Source: Sphaerimonospora cavernae (GTDB lineage Bacteria; Actinomycetota; Actinomycetes; Streptosporangiales; Streptosporangiaceae). Taken from it: a stretch of DNA of 64,000 bases. The translations under genes were made by a program, and so were the position numbers. The notes beneath the pieces were generated by a model, which was given only the letters and a program-made list of their open reading frames with translations, was not told where the DNA came from and made no database searches. This document shows, one piece after another, positions 52,682-61,556 of the stretch (the first letter of the stretch is position 1; each line of letters opens with the position of its first letter). The DNA lies in assembly GCF_042435035.1 (NCBI RefSeq), contig NZ_JBHMQT010000038.1:27369-91368 (forward strand), in the 5' to 3' direction.

Positions 52682-53156
52682 GGCGCGCCTCGGCGTCTAC
52701 CGGGACTTCTTCCGCGACTTCCTCAAGCTCGAGAAGCCGGTCCAGGACCAGGTCATCGAGGTGTTCCCGAAGTTCGAGGAGGCGACCTACGCCGGGCTGC
52801 ACCTGGAACCGGTGAAGAACGCCCAGGACAAGCGGATGCACAGCATCCGGATCACGGACTTCTGGCGGGGCGGCATCCCGGTCACGGCACTGGCGAAGAA
52901 GCACACCGACACGGCGGTGGGAGTAGGCACCATGCACCGGATGAAGGGCATGGAGTTCCGTTGCGTCGCGGTCATCGGGGTCGGCGAGCACGCGGTGCCT
53001 CCGGCCTCAGCGATCACACCGGCGCCCGTGGATCTGATCGCGCACCACCAGGACCTGCAGCGGGAGCGCTGCCTGCTGTTCGTCGCCGCCACCCGTGCCC
53101 GCGAAGAGCTCACGATCTCCCGGCATGGTGCTCCCAGCGTGTTTCTGCTCGCCTGA
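52680..53156 (+). pseudogene. UvrD-like helicase remnant with large internal deletion
   Basis: 158 codons from an ATG preceded by GGGAGGG. Residues 1 to about 63 (ARLGVYRDFFRDFLKLEKPVQ to RITDFWRG) match the N-terminus of an actinobacterial UvrD/Rep-like helicase. From about residue 66 (IPVTALAKKHTDTAVGVGTMHRMKG, then ERCLLFVAATRAREEL) it matches the C-terminal helicase end. The Walker A and most of the motor are gone; the frame is kept. The start codon overlaps, head to head, the start of the Lhr-like ORF at 52681. Confidence 0.7.
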
Positions 53157-53245
53157 CGCTGCCATCACAGCCCGGGCGTGCTTTTTGCCGACGTGCGGGT
53201 AGGGGGTGGTTCTGCGGGGTGGTCCGAGTAGTCGAGGAGCTGGCC

Positions 53246-53527
53246 GTGCTGACGGTGACGGAGAACGCCGTGGAGGCGATTCGCGATCTGATGGTGGGGG
53301 AGTCCCTGCCCGAGTGGGCCGGGCTGCGTATCGCGGCGAAGCGGGACGAAACGAACGCGCTCGAATTCTCCCTGGTGAGCACGGCCTCGTCAGGAGACGA
53401 GGTCGTCGAGAAGGCGGATGTCCGGGTTTTCGTGGAACCGGAGGCGGTGGCGATCGTCGGGGACAAGGTCCTCGACGCCAAGCCCGACGCCGAAGGGCGG
53501 CGGACCTTCCGGCTGGTCCGGCCGTAA
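53246..53527 (+). CDS. HesB/IscA-like iron-sulfur protein
   Basis: 93 residues from GTG 53246, with GAGGAG 6 nt upstream. The fold pattern is LTVTENAVEAIRDLM...GLRIAAK, LEFSLVSTASSGDEVVE, VRVFVEPEAVAIVGDKVLDA. The three conserved cysteines of IscA are absent (no Cys at all), as is usual for this actinobacterial subgroup, so a scaffold role is doubtful. Confidence 0.75.
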   Translation: MLTVTENAVEAIRDLMVGESLPEWAGLRIAAKRDETNALEFSLVSTASSGDEVVEKADVRVFVEPEAVAIVGDKVLDAKPDAEGRRTFRLVRP

Positions 53528-53558
53528 GGGCCCCGGGAATAGACCGCGTCACCGCGGG

Positions 53559-53593
53559 GGCGGCCCCTCAGGAGACGTTCCTTCGGGGCCGCC
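53559..53593. terminator. bidirectional terminator
   Basis: GGCGGCCCC and GGGGCCGCC perfect 9-bp arms around a 17-nt loop between converging genes, followed by TTTC. Confidence 0.7.
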
Positions 53594-53600
53594 TTTCGGG

Positions 53601-53822
53601 TCACCGCTGCCAGGCCGGCTCCGATTGCCGGTCGTAGTGCTCGAAGGCCGTGGCGAGCCCCTGGCACACCTCGGCCGCGGTTTCGAACAGCGCCTGCGCC
53701 TTCGGCTCGTCGATCTTCAGGACGTCATCCCGGGCGTGCTCGGCCACCTCGGTCAGCATGTCGTGCAGCCGGGCCGTGTGGCGGCGCGGGTCGTTCTCCG
53801 GGTACGGCGCATGCTCGGTCAT
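53601..53822 (-). CDS. conserved actinobacterial hypothetical protein
   Basis: 73 residues from ATG 53822, with GGGAGAG upstream. MTEHAPYPENDPRRHTARL then a helical DMLTEVAEHARDDVLKID and AQALFETAAEVCQGLATAFEHYD. All-helical, cytoplasmic; I recall this as a widespread actinobacterial small protein of unknown function. Confidence 0.7.
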   Translation of the reverse strand: MTEHAPYPENDPRRHTARLHDMLTEVAEHARDDVLKIDEPKAQALFETAAEVCQGLATAFEHYDRQSEPAWQR

Positions 53823-53919
53823 GGCGATCTCTCCCTGGACCTCTCCTCGGACGGACGATGCCGAAGGCGTCAGGCGTTGCTCAACTATGTTCAGCCGCGG
53901 TTCGTCTGGCTGGTCCTGC

Positions 53920-54078
53920 TCATACGGCGGTTTCCGCCGCCGCCGTCTGGATGTTCTCGACAGCCTGCTCCGAGCTGATTTCCGCGGCCTCGGCCGCGAG
54001 TCGCAGATCCTGCCGGGTGATGTTGGCCGGGTTGCCGTGGTCGTTGTCGGGCTCACCGCAGCCGCAGCTCAGGCACAT
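53920..54078 (-). CDS. small Cys-rich protein (CGCGEP type)
   Basis: 52 residues from ATG 54078 with GGAG upstream. MCLSCGCGEPDNDHGNPANITRQDL carries a CxxCxC group and histidine that could bind zinc, then a helical alanine-rich tail. Similar tiny proteins occur across actinobacteria; function unknown. Confidence 0.65.
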   Translation of the reverse strand: MCLSCGCGEPDNDHGNPANITRQDLRLAAEAAEISSEQAVENIQTAAAETAV

Positions 54079-54158
54079 CCTCAATCGCTCCTTCCGGTCG
54101 ACACGCATCCGATGTACCCGGCGTACGGCAGCGAAACGGCAACGCGAAAGGCAGGACC

Positions 54159-54500
54159 TCATTGGCCTCGCCGGGGTTCGCCGGGCCCACCCGGTTCGTG
54201 GCGTCCGACGAGTCCACTGGTTTCGTCGGATGGTGCGTCCTCGCTGCCAAGGGTCGTGTCGGCGAGCACCTCGTCGGGCACCTGGCCTGTCGGCGGCTCG
54301 CCGACCGTTCCGCCGGGACCACCGCCGCCGGTGGTGCCGATCCCGCCGACCCGGCCGGCGATGTCGGCGTCCGCCTTCTCCTTCGAGCCCTTGCGGGTCG
54401 CCCGGATGCCGGGCGTGCGGTTCTTGAACCGGGGATCGTCCTGCGCGTTCGTCGCCAGTTCCTCGGCGAGTTCCTTCGGGCTCTTCTTCTCCTCACCCAT
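54159..54500 (-). CDS. disordered conserved hypothetical protein
   Basis: 113 residues from ATG 54500. MGEEKKSPKELAEELATNAQDDPRFKNRTPGI is the conserved part; the rest is glycine/proline-rich and disordered (GGIGTTGGGGPGGTVGEPP). No membrane or catalytic motif. Confidence 0.6.
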   Translation of the reverse strand: MGEEKKSPKELAEELATNAQDDPRFKNRTPGIRATRKGSKEKADADIAGRVGGIGTTGGGGPGGTVGEPPTGQVPDEVLADTTLGSEDAPSDETSGLVGRHEPGGPGEPRRGQ

Positions 54501-54740
54501 GTCGCCGCCCCTACCCGGTGCCCGCCCCACCATGCCCAGGCCCGCCGCAGGATGGAATCCCCTCAGCGTCGAGTCTCCTCAGAGTTCCGCGATCCGGGGA
54601 AACCGGAAGCCGACCACATGGTGACTCATTGATGTCATGATGTAGCTCTCTGTGTCCGCTCTCTGAAGAGGGGAGCGGTGTGGGAATGTCGGGCGACCAT
54701 CGGGGGTACCGTGACGATAGAGGAGATCAGGGGAGGAACG

Positions 54741-55385
54741 GTGGTCGCCATGGTCGAATCACCCACCCTCCTGGTCAGTGCGGTCCTGGCCGTGCTCAAG
54801 ACGGCGCAGGAGATGGGCTTCGAGATTACGAAGGTGAAGCTCACCGAACTTCTCTACCTCGCAGATCTGAAGGCGGTCGAGGAAGGCCTTTCCCAGCTCA
54901 GCGGAGCGACTTGGCGGTGGGATCACCATGGTCCCTATGATCACGCGATCAGGCGCGCCGAGGAGTTCGTGGTGGAGAGCGAACTCGTGGAGCGCGATGA
55001 CAGCACGGCCGTCGAGTTCGGCTCCCGCGTGCTGCGAATGAACGTCGACATCGACGATCCGCTGGACGTGATCGGCATGATGCTCATCCGCGATGTCGTA
55101 CGCATGCACGGTGCGAAGAGCGCGACGGCGCTCAAGGAATCGTCGTACGCGACGGCCCCCGTGATCGAAGCGCAGGTGGGGGGGGAACGCGGGGTTCTCC
55201 TCGACCTCAATCGGGCGCGACGCCGGAAACAAACCGCGGCGCTGATCGAGCGGGTCAGATCCAGACGGGCACGACGGCCAACGGAAGCCGGCGACCCGGG
55301 GGCGGGAGAAGTTCTGAAATCGGAGTTCTTGGAAGGTCGGGAGGCCCTGCAGCGGGCCAACTCGAGAGCACTCGGTGAGCAGTGA
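54741..55385 (+). CDS. Panacea-domain (SocA-like, DUF4065) antitoxin
   Basis: About 214 residues from GTG 54741 (ATG 54750 is an alternative). The Panacea core is about 25-140: VKLTELLYLADLKAVEEGLSQLSGATWRWDHHGPYDHAI in outline, ending in a SSYATAP strand. This fold neutralises many unrelated toxins. The C-terminal RRRKQTAALIERVRSRRARR stretch is basic and may bind DNA. Stop overlaps the downstream toxin start by 4 nt. Predicted antitoxin of a type II pair. Confidence 0.85.
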   Translation: MVAMVESPTLLVSAVLAVLKTAQEMGFEITKVKLTELLYLADLKAVEEGLSQLSGATWRWDHHGPYDHAIRRAEEFVVESELVERDDSTAVEFGSRVLRMNVDIDDPLDVIGMMLIRDVVRMHGAKSATALKESSYATAPVIEAQVGGERGVLLDLNRARRRKQTAALIERVRSRRARRPTEAGDPGAGEVLKSEFLEGREALQRANSRALGEQ

Positions 55386-55753
55386 GGGGATCCATCCGCA
55401 AGGGCGGCGTGTACTACGTCTCTGACCGGTCGCTCACCATGCCTCCCAACGACAAACGCAACTACCATCCGAAGCGGCCTGTGATCGTATTAAGCAACGA
55501 TGCCAATAACGAGCAGGCCGACTGGCCGTTTGTATACGTTGTGCCGACTTCCACGGCGACCACGCTGAGGACAGAGTACTGCGTCAAGATCGCTCAAGGT
55601 TTTGGCAACCTGCCCAGTAAGTGCTGGGCGCGTACGATCTGCGCCCAGCCTTTTCTCAAAGAGGAACTGGGTGACTACCTGGGGCAGCTCCCGCCCCAGG
55701 TTATGGGATTGATCGAGGAGAATCTGCTCGGCTACATCGGGCTCGTGGACTAG
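55382..55753 (+). CDS. PemK/MazF-family toxin
   Basis: 123 residues from GTG 55382. The CcdB/MazF-like barrel shows GGVYYVSDRSLTMPP, KRPVIVLSNDANNEQADWPFVYVVPTST, TEYCVKIAQGFGNLPSKCWARTICAQPFLKEELGDYLG in outline. The conserved RPVIVLSND and SKCWA positions fit an mRNA interferase. Translation is coupled to the Panacea antitoxin, matching PanAT organisation. Probably still neutralised and functional. Confidence 0.85.
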   Translation: MRGSIRKGGVYYVSDRSLTMPPNDKRNYHPKRPVIVLSNDANNEQADWPFVYVVPTSTATTLRTEYCVKIAQGFGNLPSKCWARTICAQPFLKEELGDYLGQLPPQVMGLIEENLLGYIGLVD

Positions 55754-55941
55754 CGATCGGGATGCGACGGCTTGGCAGTCCATGAGCATGAGCGGTGATG
55801 GGGGGAGGCCGGTCCCCACTGCCGGCGTCTGCCTCGGCACCGTTGCGGCAGACGCGAGCGGCGATCTGGTCATCAAGGATGCGCTACAGCCCGTGAAGAC
55901 CGGCCCCGTGATGTCAACTGCGCTGATCCGCTCCGCGCCAC

Positions 55942-56532
55942 TCAGGCGTGCACGAGCGGGGTCTCGACGAGGTGCTCGGCGAGGAACCACGCCTGGAGCT
56001 CTCCGGTGCGGATGACGTCGGAGACGAGCAGGTCGTTGGTCCCGTCGTCGCCCTTCTCCGCGGTTCTGGCGGCGGCGTCGTGCGCGGCGACCAGGATCGT
56101 CTCGTGGGCCTCGAGAAGCCGGGAGATCATGGCGGGCACCTCCTCCACGCCGTCCGGCGGCCGGGGGATCACGGTCATCTCCGCCACCTGCCGCGGATCG
56201 CCGACGGCGACGCCGCCGAGGGTCTGGATCCGTTCCGCGATCTCGTCGATGATCTTGAGTTGTTCGCCCGCGTGCTTGTCGAGCAGCAGGTGGAGCTGGT
56301 AGAAGGTCGGGCCGCGCATGAGCCAGTGGTGCTTCTTGTAGAGGCTGTAGAGGATCTGACTGTCGGCGAGGATCTGGTTGAGCCGCTGGCAGGAGTAGTC
56401 TCTCGTCTCCCGGCTCAGGCCGACCGGAAAGTCGCGTACCGTCCCGAATCCCTGGATCTCGACCCCCTGCTGGTGCAGCCACGGCTGGCTGTCGCCGCGC
56501 TGCTGGGTATGGGCGGAAGGCTTGGCGGCCAA
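55942..56532 (-). CDS. dps: Dps-like ferritin
   Basis: 196 residues starting at TTG 56532, chosen because GGAGAG precedes it and the protein then begins as a typical Dps N-terminal tail. The ferroxidase region is KKHHWLMRGPTFYQLHLLLDKHAGEQLKIIDEIAERIQTLGG in outline, with the H, H, D and E ligands. It oxidises and stores iron and may coat DNA. Divergent from modA. Confidence 0.85.
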   Translation of the reverse strand: MAAKPSAHTQQRGDSQPWLHQQGVEIQGFGTVRDFPVGLSRETRDYSCQRLNQILADSQILYSLYKKHHWLMRGPTFYQLHLLLDKHAGEQLKIIDEIAERIQTLGGVAVGDPRQVAEMTVIPRPPDGVEEVPAMISRLLEAHETILVAAHDAAARTAEKGDDGTNDLLVSDVIRTGELQAWFLAEHLVETPLVHA

Positions 56533-56759
56533 GGCGTCTCTCCTCACTTTGGGGGTGGGCGATGCACTAACGAGTGTTTCGCCCCACATGTATGCAGGAC
56601 CCCTGCTAAGTGCCCTGTTATTGGCGTTTATCACGCAATCAAGGATTGATCTCCGGTCAAGTCGGGGAGGTCAGCGGCCACCCTGGCATAGGCCCTACGC
56701 GGAGGCGGCCCGTACTGCGGTTAGATTTGCTGCATGCGGCAGGACCCGAGCGAGCGACG

Positions 56760-57518
56760 ATGGTGAGGCCGAGGATCGGCAGGCGGTCGCTGTCGGCGTC
56801 GGCGATCCTGACGATCTTGTCGATGCTGTGCGTGACGGGCTGCGGTGGAGGTCAGAAGGACGACACGCTGACGGTCTTCGCCGCCGCGTCCCTGTCGGAG
56901 TCGTTCTCCGCCATCGGCAAGCTCTTCGAGCAGGGCCACCCCGACATGAAGATCAGGTTCAGCTTCGGCGGCAGCGCGACCCTGGCCCGCCAGATCAAGC
57001 AGGGCGCGCCGGCCGACGTGTTCGCCGCGGCCAACATGGAGACGATGCGCCAGTCGGAGGCTCCCACCTTCCGGATCTTCGCCCGCAACCGGCTGGAGAT
57101 CGCGGTGCCGAAGGGCAACCCCGCCCACGTGGCCGGGCTGAGTGACCTGGCCAGGCCCGGAGTGAAGGTCGCGCTGTGCGCTCCGCGGGTGCCCTGCGGC
57201 GCCGCGGCCGCGACCGCGCTGGCCGCCGCCGGTGTGACCGTCAAGCCCGTCACGCAGGAGCAGGACGTCAAGGCGGCGCTGACCAAGGTACGGCTCGGCG
57301 AGGTGGACGCCGGGCTGGTCTACCGTACGGACGTCAGATCGGCCGGCGGCGAGGTCGAGGGCATCGAGTTCGCCGAGGCGGACAAGGCGATCAACGATTA
57401 TCCGATCGCGGTCGTGCCGGGGACCCGCCGGCAGGTGGCTGCGAAGGAATTCATCGACATCGTCCTGTCCGACCAGGGCCGCCGGGTGCTGTCGGACGCC
57501 GGCTTCACACTCGTCTGA
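56760..57518 (+). CDS. modA: molybdate ABC transporter substrate-binding lipoprotein
   Basis: 252 residues. The N-terminal lipoprotein signal ends LCVTGCGG (lipobox cysteine). The type II periplasmic fold shows LTVFAAASLSESFSAIGKLF, SFGGSATLARQIKQGAPADVFAAAN, and the DAGLVYRTDV strand. Binds molybdate/tungstate outside the cell. First gene of modABC; modB starts 4 nt downstream. Confidence 0.9.
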   Translation: MVRPRIGRRSLSASAILTILSMLCVTGCGGGQKDDTLTVFAAASLSESFSAIGKLFEQGHPDMKIRFSFGGSATLARQIKQGAPADVFAAANMETMRQSEAPTFRIFARNRLEIAVPKGNPAHVAGLSDLARPGVKVALCAPRVPCGAAAATALAAAGVTVKPVTQEQDVKAALTKVRLGEVDAGLVYRTDVRSAGGEVEGIEFAEADKAINDYPIAVVPGTRRQVAAKEFIDIVLSDQGRRVLSDAGFTLV

Positions 57519-57522
57519 CGAA

Positions 57523-58313
57523 ATGATCAAATCGGATCGGCGTCTCGGGCAGGGCCTGCCGTGGGGGCTGGCCGTGCCCGCGGCGGCCGGGATGCTGTTC
57601 CTCGTCCTCCCGCTCGCCGGGCTGCTCGCCCGGGCACCCTGGCCGACGCTGCCCGCCCGGCTGGCCGAGCCGCGGGTGCTGGAGGCGCTGCGGCTGTCGC
57701 TGGTGACGGCGACGGCGGCGACGGCCCTGTGCCTCGTGCTCGGCGTGCCGCTGGCCTGGCTGCTCGCGCGGGCGGAGTTCCCCGGCCGCGGGCTGGTCCG
57801 GGCCCTGGTGACGGTGCCGCTGGTCCTGCCTCCCGTGGTCGGCGGCGTCGCGCTGCTGCTGGTGTTCGGCCGGGGCGGCCTGATCGGACGATGGTTCGGC
57901 GACGTGCTGTCGCTGCCGTTCACCACGGCGGGAGTCGTCGTGGCCGAGGCGTTCGTGGCCATGCCGTTCCTCGTGATCAGCGTGGAGGGCACGCTCAGAG
58001 CCGCGGATCTGCGCTACGAGGAGGCGGCCGCCACGCTCGGGGCTTCCAGGTGGACGGTGTTCCGGCGGATCACGCTCCCGCTCGTCGGGCCGGGGATCGT
58101 CGCGGGAGCCGTACTGTGCTGGGCGCGGGCACTCGGCGAGTTCGGGGCGACGATCACGTTCGCCGGGAACTTCCCCGGCACCACCCAGACCATGCCGCTC
58201 GCCGTCTATCTGGCGCTGGAGACCGATCCCGAGGCGGCGATCGTGTTGAGCCTGGTCCTGCTGGCCGTCTGCGTGGCCGTACTCGCGACCCTGCGCGACC
58301 GCTGGATCAAGGC

Positions 58314-58317
<4 letters not shown>
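57523..58317 (+). CDS. modB: molybdate ABC transporter permease
   Basis: 264 residues with about five membrane helices. The EAA-type loop is EEAAATLGASRWTVFRRITLPLVGPGI; also PLVLPPVVGGVALL and ARALGEFGATITFAGN. Overlaps modC by 4 nt (ATGA). Confidence 0.92.
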
Positions 58318-59399
<1,082 letters not shown>

Positions 59400-59423
59400 C
59401 GCCGATCCCGGAGTGAGCCAGGG

Positions 59424-59795
59424 TCAGACTTCCAGCTGCTCCTCGATCGCGCGGAGCTGGTGGCGGGCCATCGCCAGGTTGGAGCGGCCGCGGTCGAGGG
59501 CCAGGTAGAGGAAGAGCCCCTTGCCGCCCCGTCCGGTGATCGGGCGGATGAGGTGGTACTGACCGCTCAGCGTGATGAGGATGTCCTCGATCGCCTCGTT
59601 GAGTTTCAGCGCCTCCATCGCGCGCAGCTTTGCCTTCACCACCTCGGTGTTGGCCGCGGCCGCGATCTGGAGGTCGAGGTGTTTGCCGCCGCCGAGCGTG
59701 CCCAGTGCCATGCCACTGCCGTAGTCGACCACGGCGGCGCCGATCGCACCGTCGATGCCGAGCATGTCCTTGAGTGAGATGTCGATGTTCGCCAT
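59424..59795 (-). CDS. roadblock/LC7-domain protein
   Basis: 123 residues: DISLKDMLGIDGAIGAAVVDYGSGMALGT, NTEVVKAKLRAMEALKLNEAIEDILITLSGQYHLIRPI, RGGKGLFLYLALDRGRSNLAMARHQLRAI in outline. Roadblock/LC7 proteins partner small Ras-like GTPases. Last of three such genes in one direction. No GTPase follows within the window. Confidence 0.85.
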   Translation of the reverse strand: MANIDISLKDMLGIDGAIGAAVVDYGSGMALGTLGGGKHLDLQIAAAANTEVVKAKLRAMEALKLNEAIEDILITLSGQYHLIRPITGRGGKGLFLYLALDRGRSNLAMARHQLRAIEEQLEV

Positions 59796-59807
59796 GTTCT
59801 TCTTCTC

Positions 59808-60176
59808 CTATTCGGGTTCGATGATGGCGGCGAGTTTGGCCGCCGTCTTCCGGCCCTCGATCCGGAGCAGGCCGAGGTTGGCCCCCGGACCCGCGAGGAC
59901 GGTGAGGACGAGCTTGCGGCCCGCGGCGTAGCAGGCCGTGTGACCTCGGCTGCCGGAGATCAGGGTCTCCTCGAACTCGCCGACCCCGGCGAGTTCGGTC
60001 ATCCGGCGGCTCAGTGAGAGCAGCGCGGAGGTGAGTGCCGCCGTCTGTTCGGTCTCGGCGGCCAGATCCGTCGTCACGAGCATGCCGTCCACCGTGCAGG
60101 CGAGCACGCCGGTGATCTCGGGCGTACGGTTCCTGAGCAGGACGAGCTCTTCGTGTACGTCGCGGCGCAGATCCAT
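59808..60176 (-). CDS. roadblock/LC7-domain protein
   Basis: 122 residues from ATG 60176, with GGAAAGG 8 nt upstream. LVLLRNRTPEITGVLACTVDGMLVTTDLA, then ALTSALLSLSRRMTELAGVGEFEETLISGSRGHTACYAAG and LVLTVLAGPGANLGLLRIEGRKTA match the MglB/conservon roadblock protein. 12 nt from the downstream roadblock gene. Confidence 0.85.
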   Translation of the reverse strand: MDLRRDVHEELVLLRNRTPEITGVLACTVDGMLVTTDLAAETEQTAALTSALLSLSRRMTELAGVGEFEETLISGSRGHTACYAAGRKLVLTVLAGPGANLGLLRIEGRKTAAKLAAIIEPE

Positions 60177-60217
60177 CGGGACAGCCTTTCCGGGTCGCTT
60201 CAACCAGGTGCGCACGA

Positions 60218-60829
60218 TCACGGCAGCGCCTCCAGCGCGGCGCGCAGCCTGAGGAGCAGTTCCACGTCGGTGGGGTCTCCCGGGATCTCTCCCCGGACCC
60301 CGGCAGGGATCCCAGAAGGGATCTGAGCCGGGACCGCGCGTGGCGGCGGCCGCGGGATGCGCCGCGGGAGTGCCGGGGCGGTCTCCGCCTGGCGGCCGGT
60401 GTCCATCTCGTGGGCGAGCGTTCTCAGCTGCCGCCGGGCCAGGGCGAGGTTGGCCCGCTCCATGTCGAGGCGCAGACAGAGCAGCAGCGGCCCGTCCACC
60501 GCCATATCCAGGGGCCGGATGAGGTGGTAGCTCGTCTCGGTCGTGATGATGGCGTCCTCGATCCGGTCACGCCCGCCCGCGGACGCCAGCGCGATGCCGT
60601 CGAGCATCGCCTGGAACGCCTTCGTCATCCCGGCCGCCGCCCGTGCCGGGTCCGGAGTCCCTTCCGCAGCCCCCTCCGCCGCCCCCTCCATCGCCACGGC
60701 CGTGCCGCTGGCATGGTTCACGAGAACCGCGTGCAGGGCGCCCGGGATGGACATGGCCTCCGACAGGCAGTCCTCGATCCGGATCACCGGCAACTCCTCG
60801 CAAATGCGCCGATTCAGCCCAGCCCACAT
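60218..60829 (-). CDS. roadblock/LC7-like protein with disordered tail
   Basis: 203 residues. Roadblock core: IRIEDCLSEAMSIPGALHAVLVNHASGTAVAM, then IEDAIITTETSYHLIRPLDMAVDGPLLLCLRLDMERANLALARRQLRTL in outline, very like the third gene's C-terminal half. Has short internal repeats (EGAAEGAAEGTP) and a proline-rich PRRIPRPPPRAVPAQIPSGIPAG tail. First gene of the operon; ATG start. Confidence 0.8.
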   Translation of the reverse strand: MWAGLNRRICEELPVIRIEDCLSEAMSIPGALHAVLVNHASGTAVAMEGAAEGAAEGTPDPARAAAGMTKAFQAMLDGIALASAGGRDRIEDAIITTETSYHLIRPLDMAVDGPLLLCLRLDMERANLALARRQLRTLAHEMDTGRQAETAPALPRRIPRPPPRAVPAQIPSGIPAGVRGEIPGDPTDVELLLRLRAALEALP

Positions 60830-60919
60830 TAGAGGAGTATCCGGAGGTGACCCGATGATCGAGAATGCGATGAGATAGACCCTTTATTCACGAAGGATGA
60901 GGATTGTTATCCCGGGAAT

Positions 60920-60935
60920 GGAAATTCATATTTCC
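60920..60935. promoter_or_regulatory. palindrome in AT-rich divergent promoter region
   Basis: GGAAAT-TCAT-ATTTCC is a perfect 6-bp-arm palindrome in the AT-rich 60880-60960 stretch between the roadblock operon and DUF523. Candidate operator; no regulator is adjacent. Confidence 0.4.
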
Positions 60936-61031
60936 TGAATTATCTTCATATTTTGCTGACACCGGGATCGCGCGGGCCGGCACCAGGGCCGGACGTGGGC
61001 GGCAGCCGTACAGAAGCGGCAGCCGTACAGA

Positions 61032-61556
61032 ATGGGAGACATGGAGCGGATTCTGGTCAGCGCGTGCCTGCTCGGCAGCCGGGTGCGGTACGACGGAGGG
61101 GCCAAGACCAGCGACGACGAACTGCTCGCCAGGTGGCGGGAGGAGGGGCGGCTCGTCCCGTTCTGCCCCGAGGTCCAGGGCGGGCTGCCGGTTCCCCGGC
61201 CTCCCGCCGAGATCGAGGGCGGCGCCGGCGGCGCGGCTGTGCTGGAGGGCGCCGCTCGCATCCGTACGCCCGCCGGTGACGACGTGACCGACGCCTTCCT
61301 GCTGGGCGCGCGGCGGGCCCTGGCCGCCGCGACGTCGGCCGGGGCCAGGCTGGCGATCCTCAAGGAGGGCAGCCCGTCGTGCGGGTCCCTGAGGATCTAC
61401 GACGGCACCTTCGGCGGCCGGACGACGCCCGGCCAGGGGGTGACCGCCGCGCTCCTGGAGCGCGGCGGCATCCGGGTCTTCGGGGAGGACCGCATCCCGG
61501 ACGCCGCCGCCTACCTGGCCCACCTCCTCACGGCGAGAGGGGGTCGGAGGTGGTGA
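61032..61556 (+). CDS. DUF523 family protein
   Basis: 174 residues. DUF523 signature: ILVSACLLGSRVRYDGGAKTSDD, FCPEVQGGLPVPRPPAEI, ILKEGSPSCGSLRIYDGTFGGRTTPGQGVTAALL in outline. The conserved cysteines (ACLLG, FCPE, SPSCG) are present. Function unproven; related proteins are linked to sulfur or tRNA chemistry. ATG 61041 is an alternative start. Its end overlaps the converging DUF4032 gene by 29 nt. Confidence 0.85.
   Translation: MGDMERILVSACLLGSRVRYDGGAKTSDDELLARWREEGRLVPFCPEVQGGLPVPRPPAEIEGGAGGAAVLEGAARIRTPAGDDVTDAFLLGARRALAAATSAGARLAILKEGSPSCGSLRIYDGTFGGRTTPGQGVTAALLERGGIRVFGEDRIPDAAAYLAHLLTARGGRRW

Noticed and set aside
55782..56015. 77-codon ORF between the toxin and Dps genes
   Set aside because: No recognisable domain, poor start context and arginine-rich tail; the 188-nt gap otherwise holds nothing clear.
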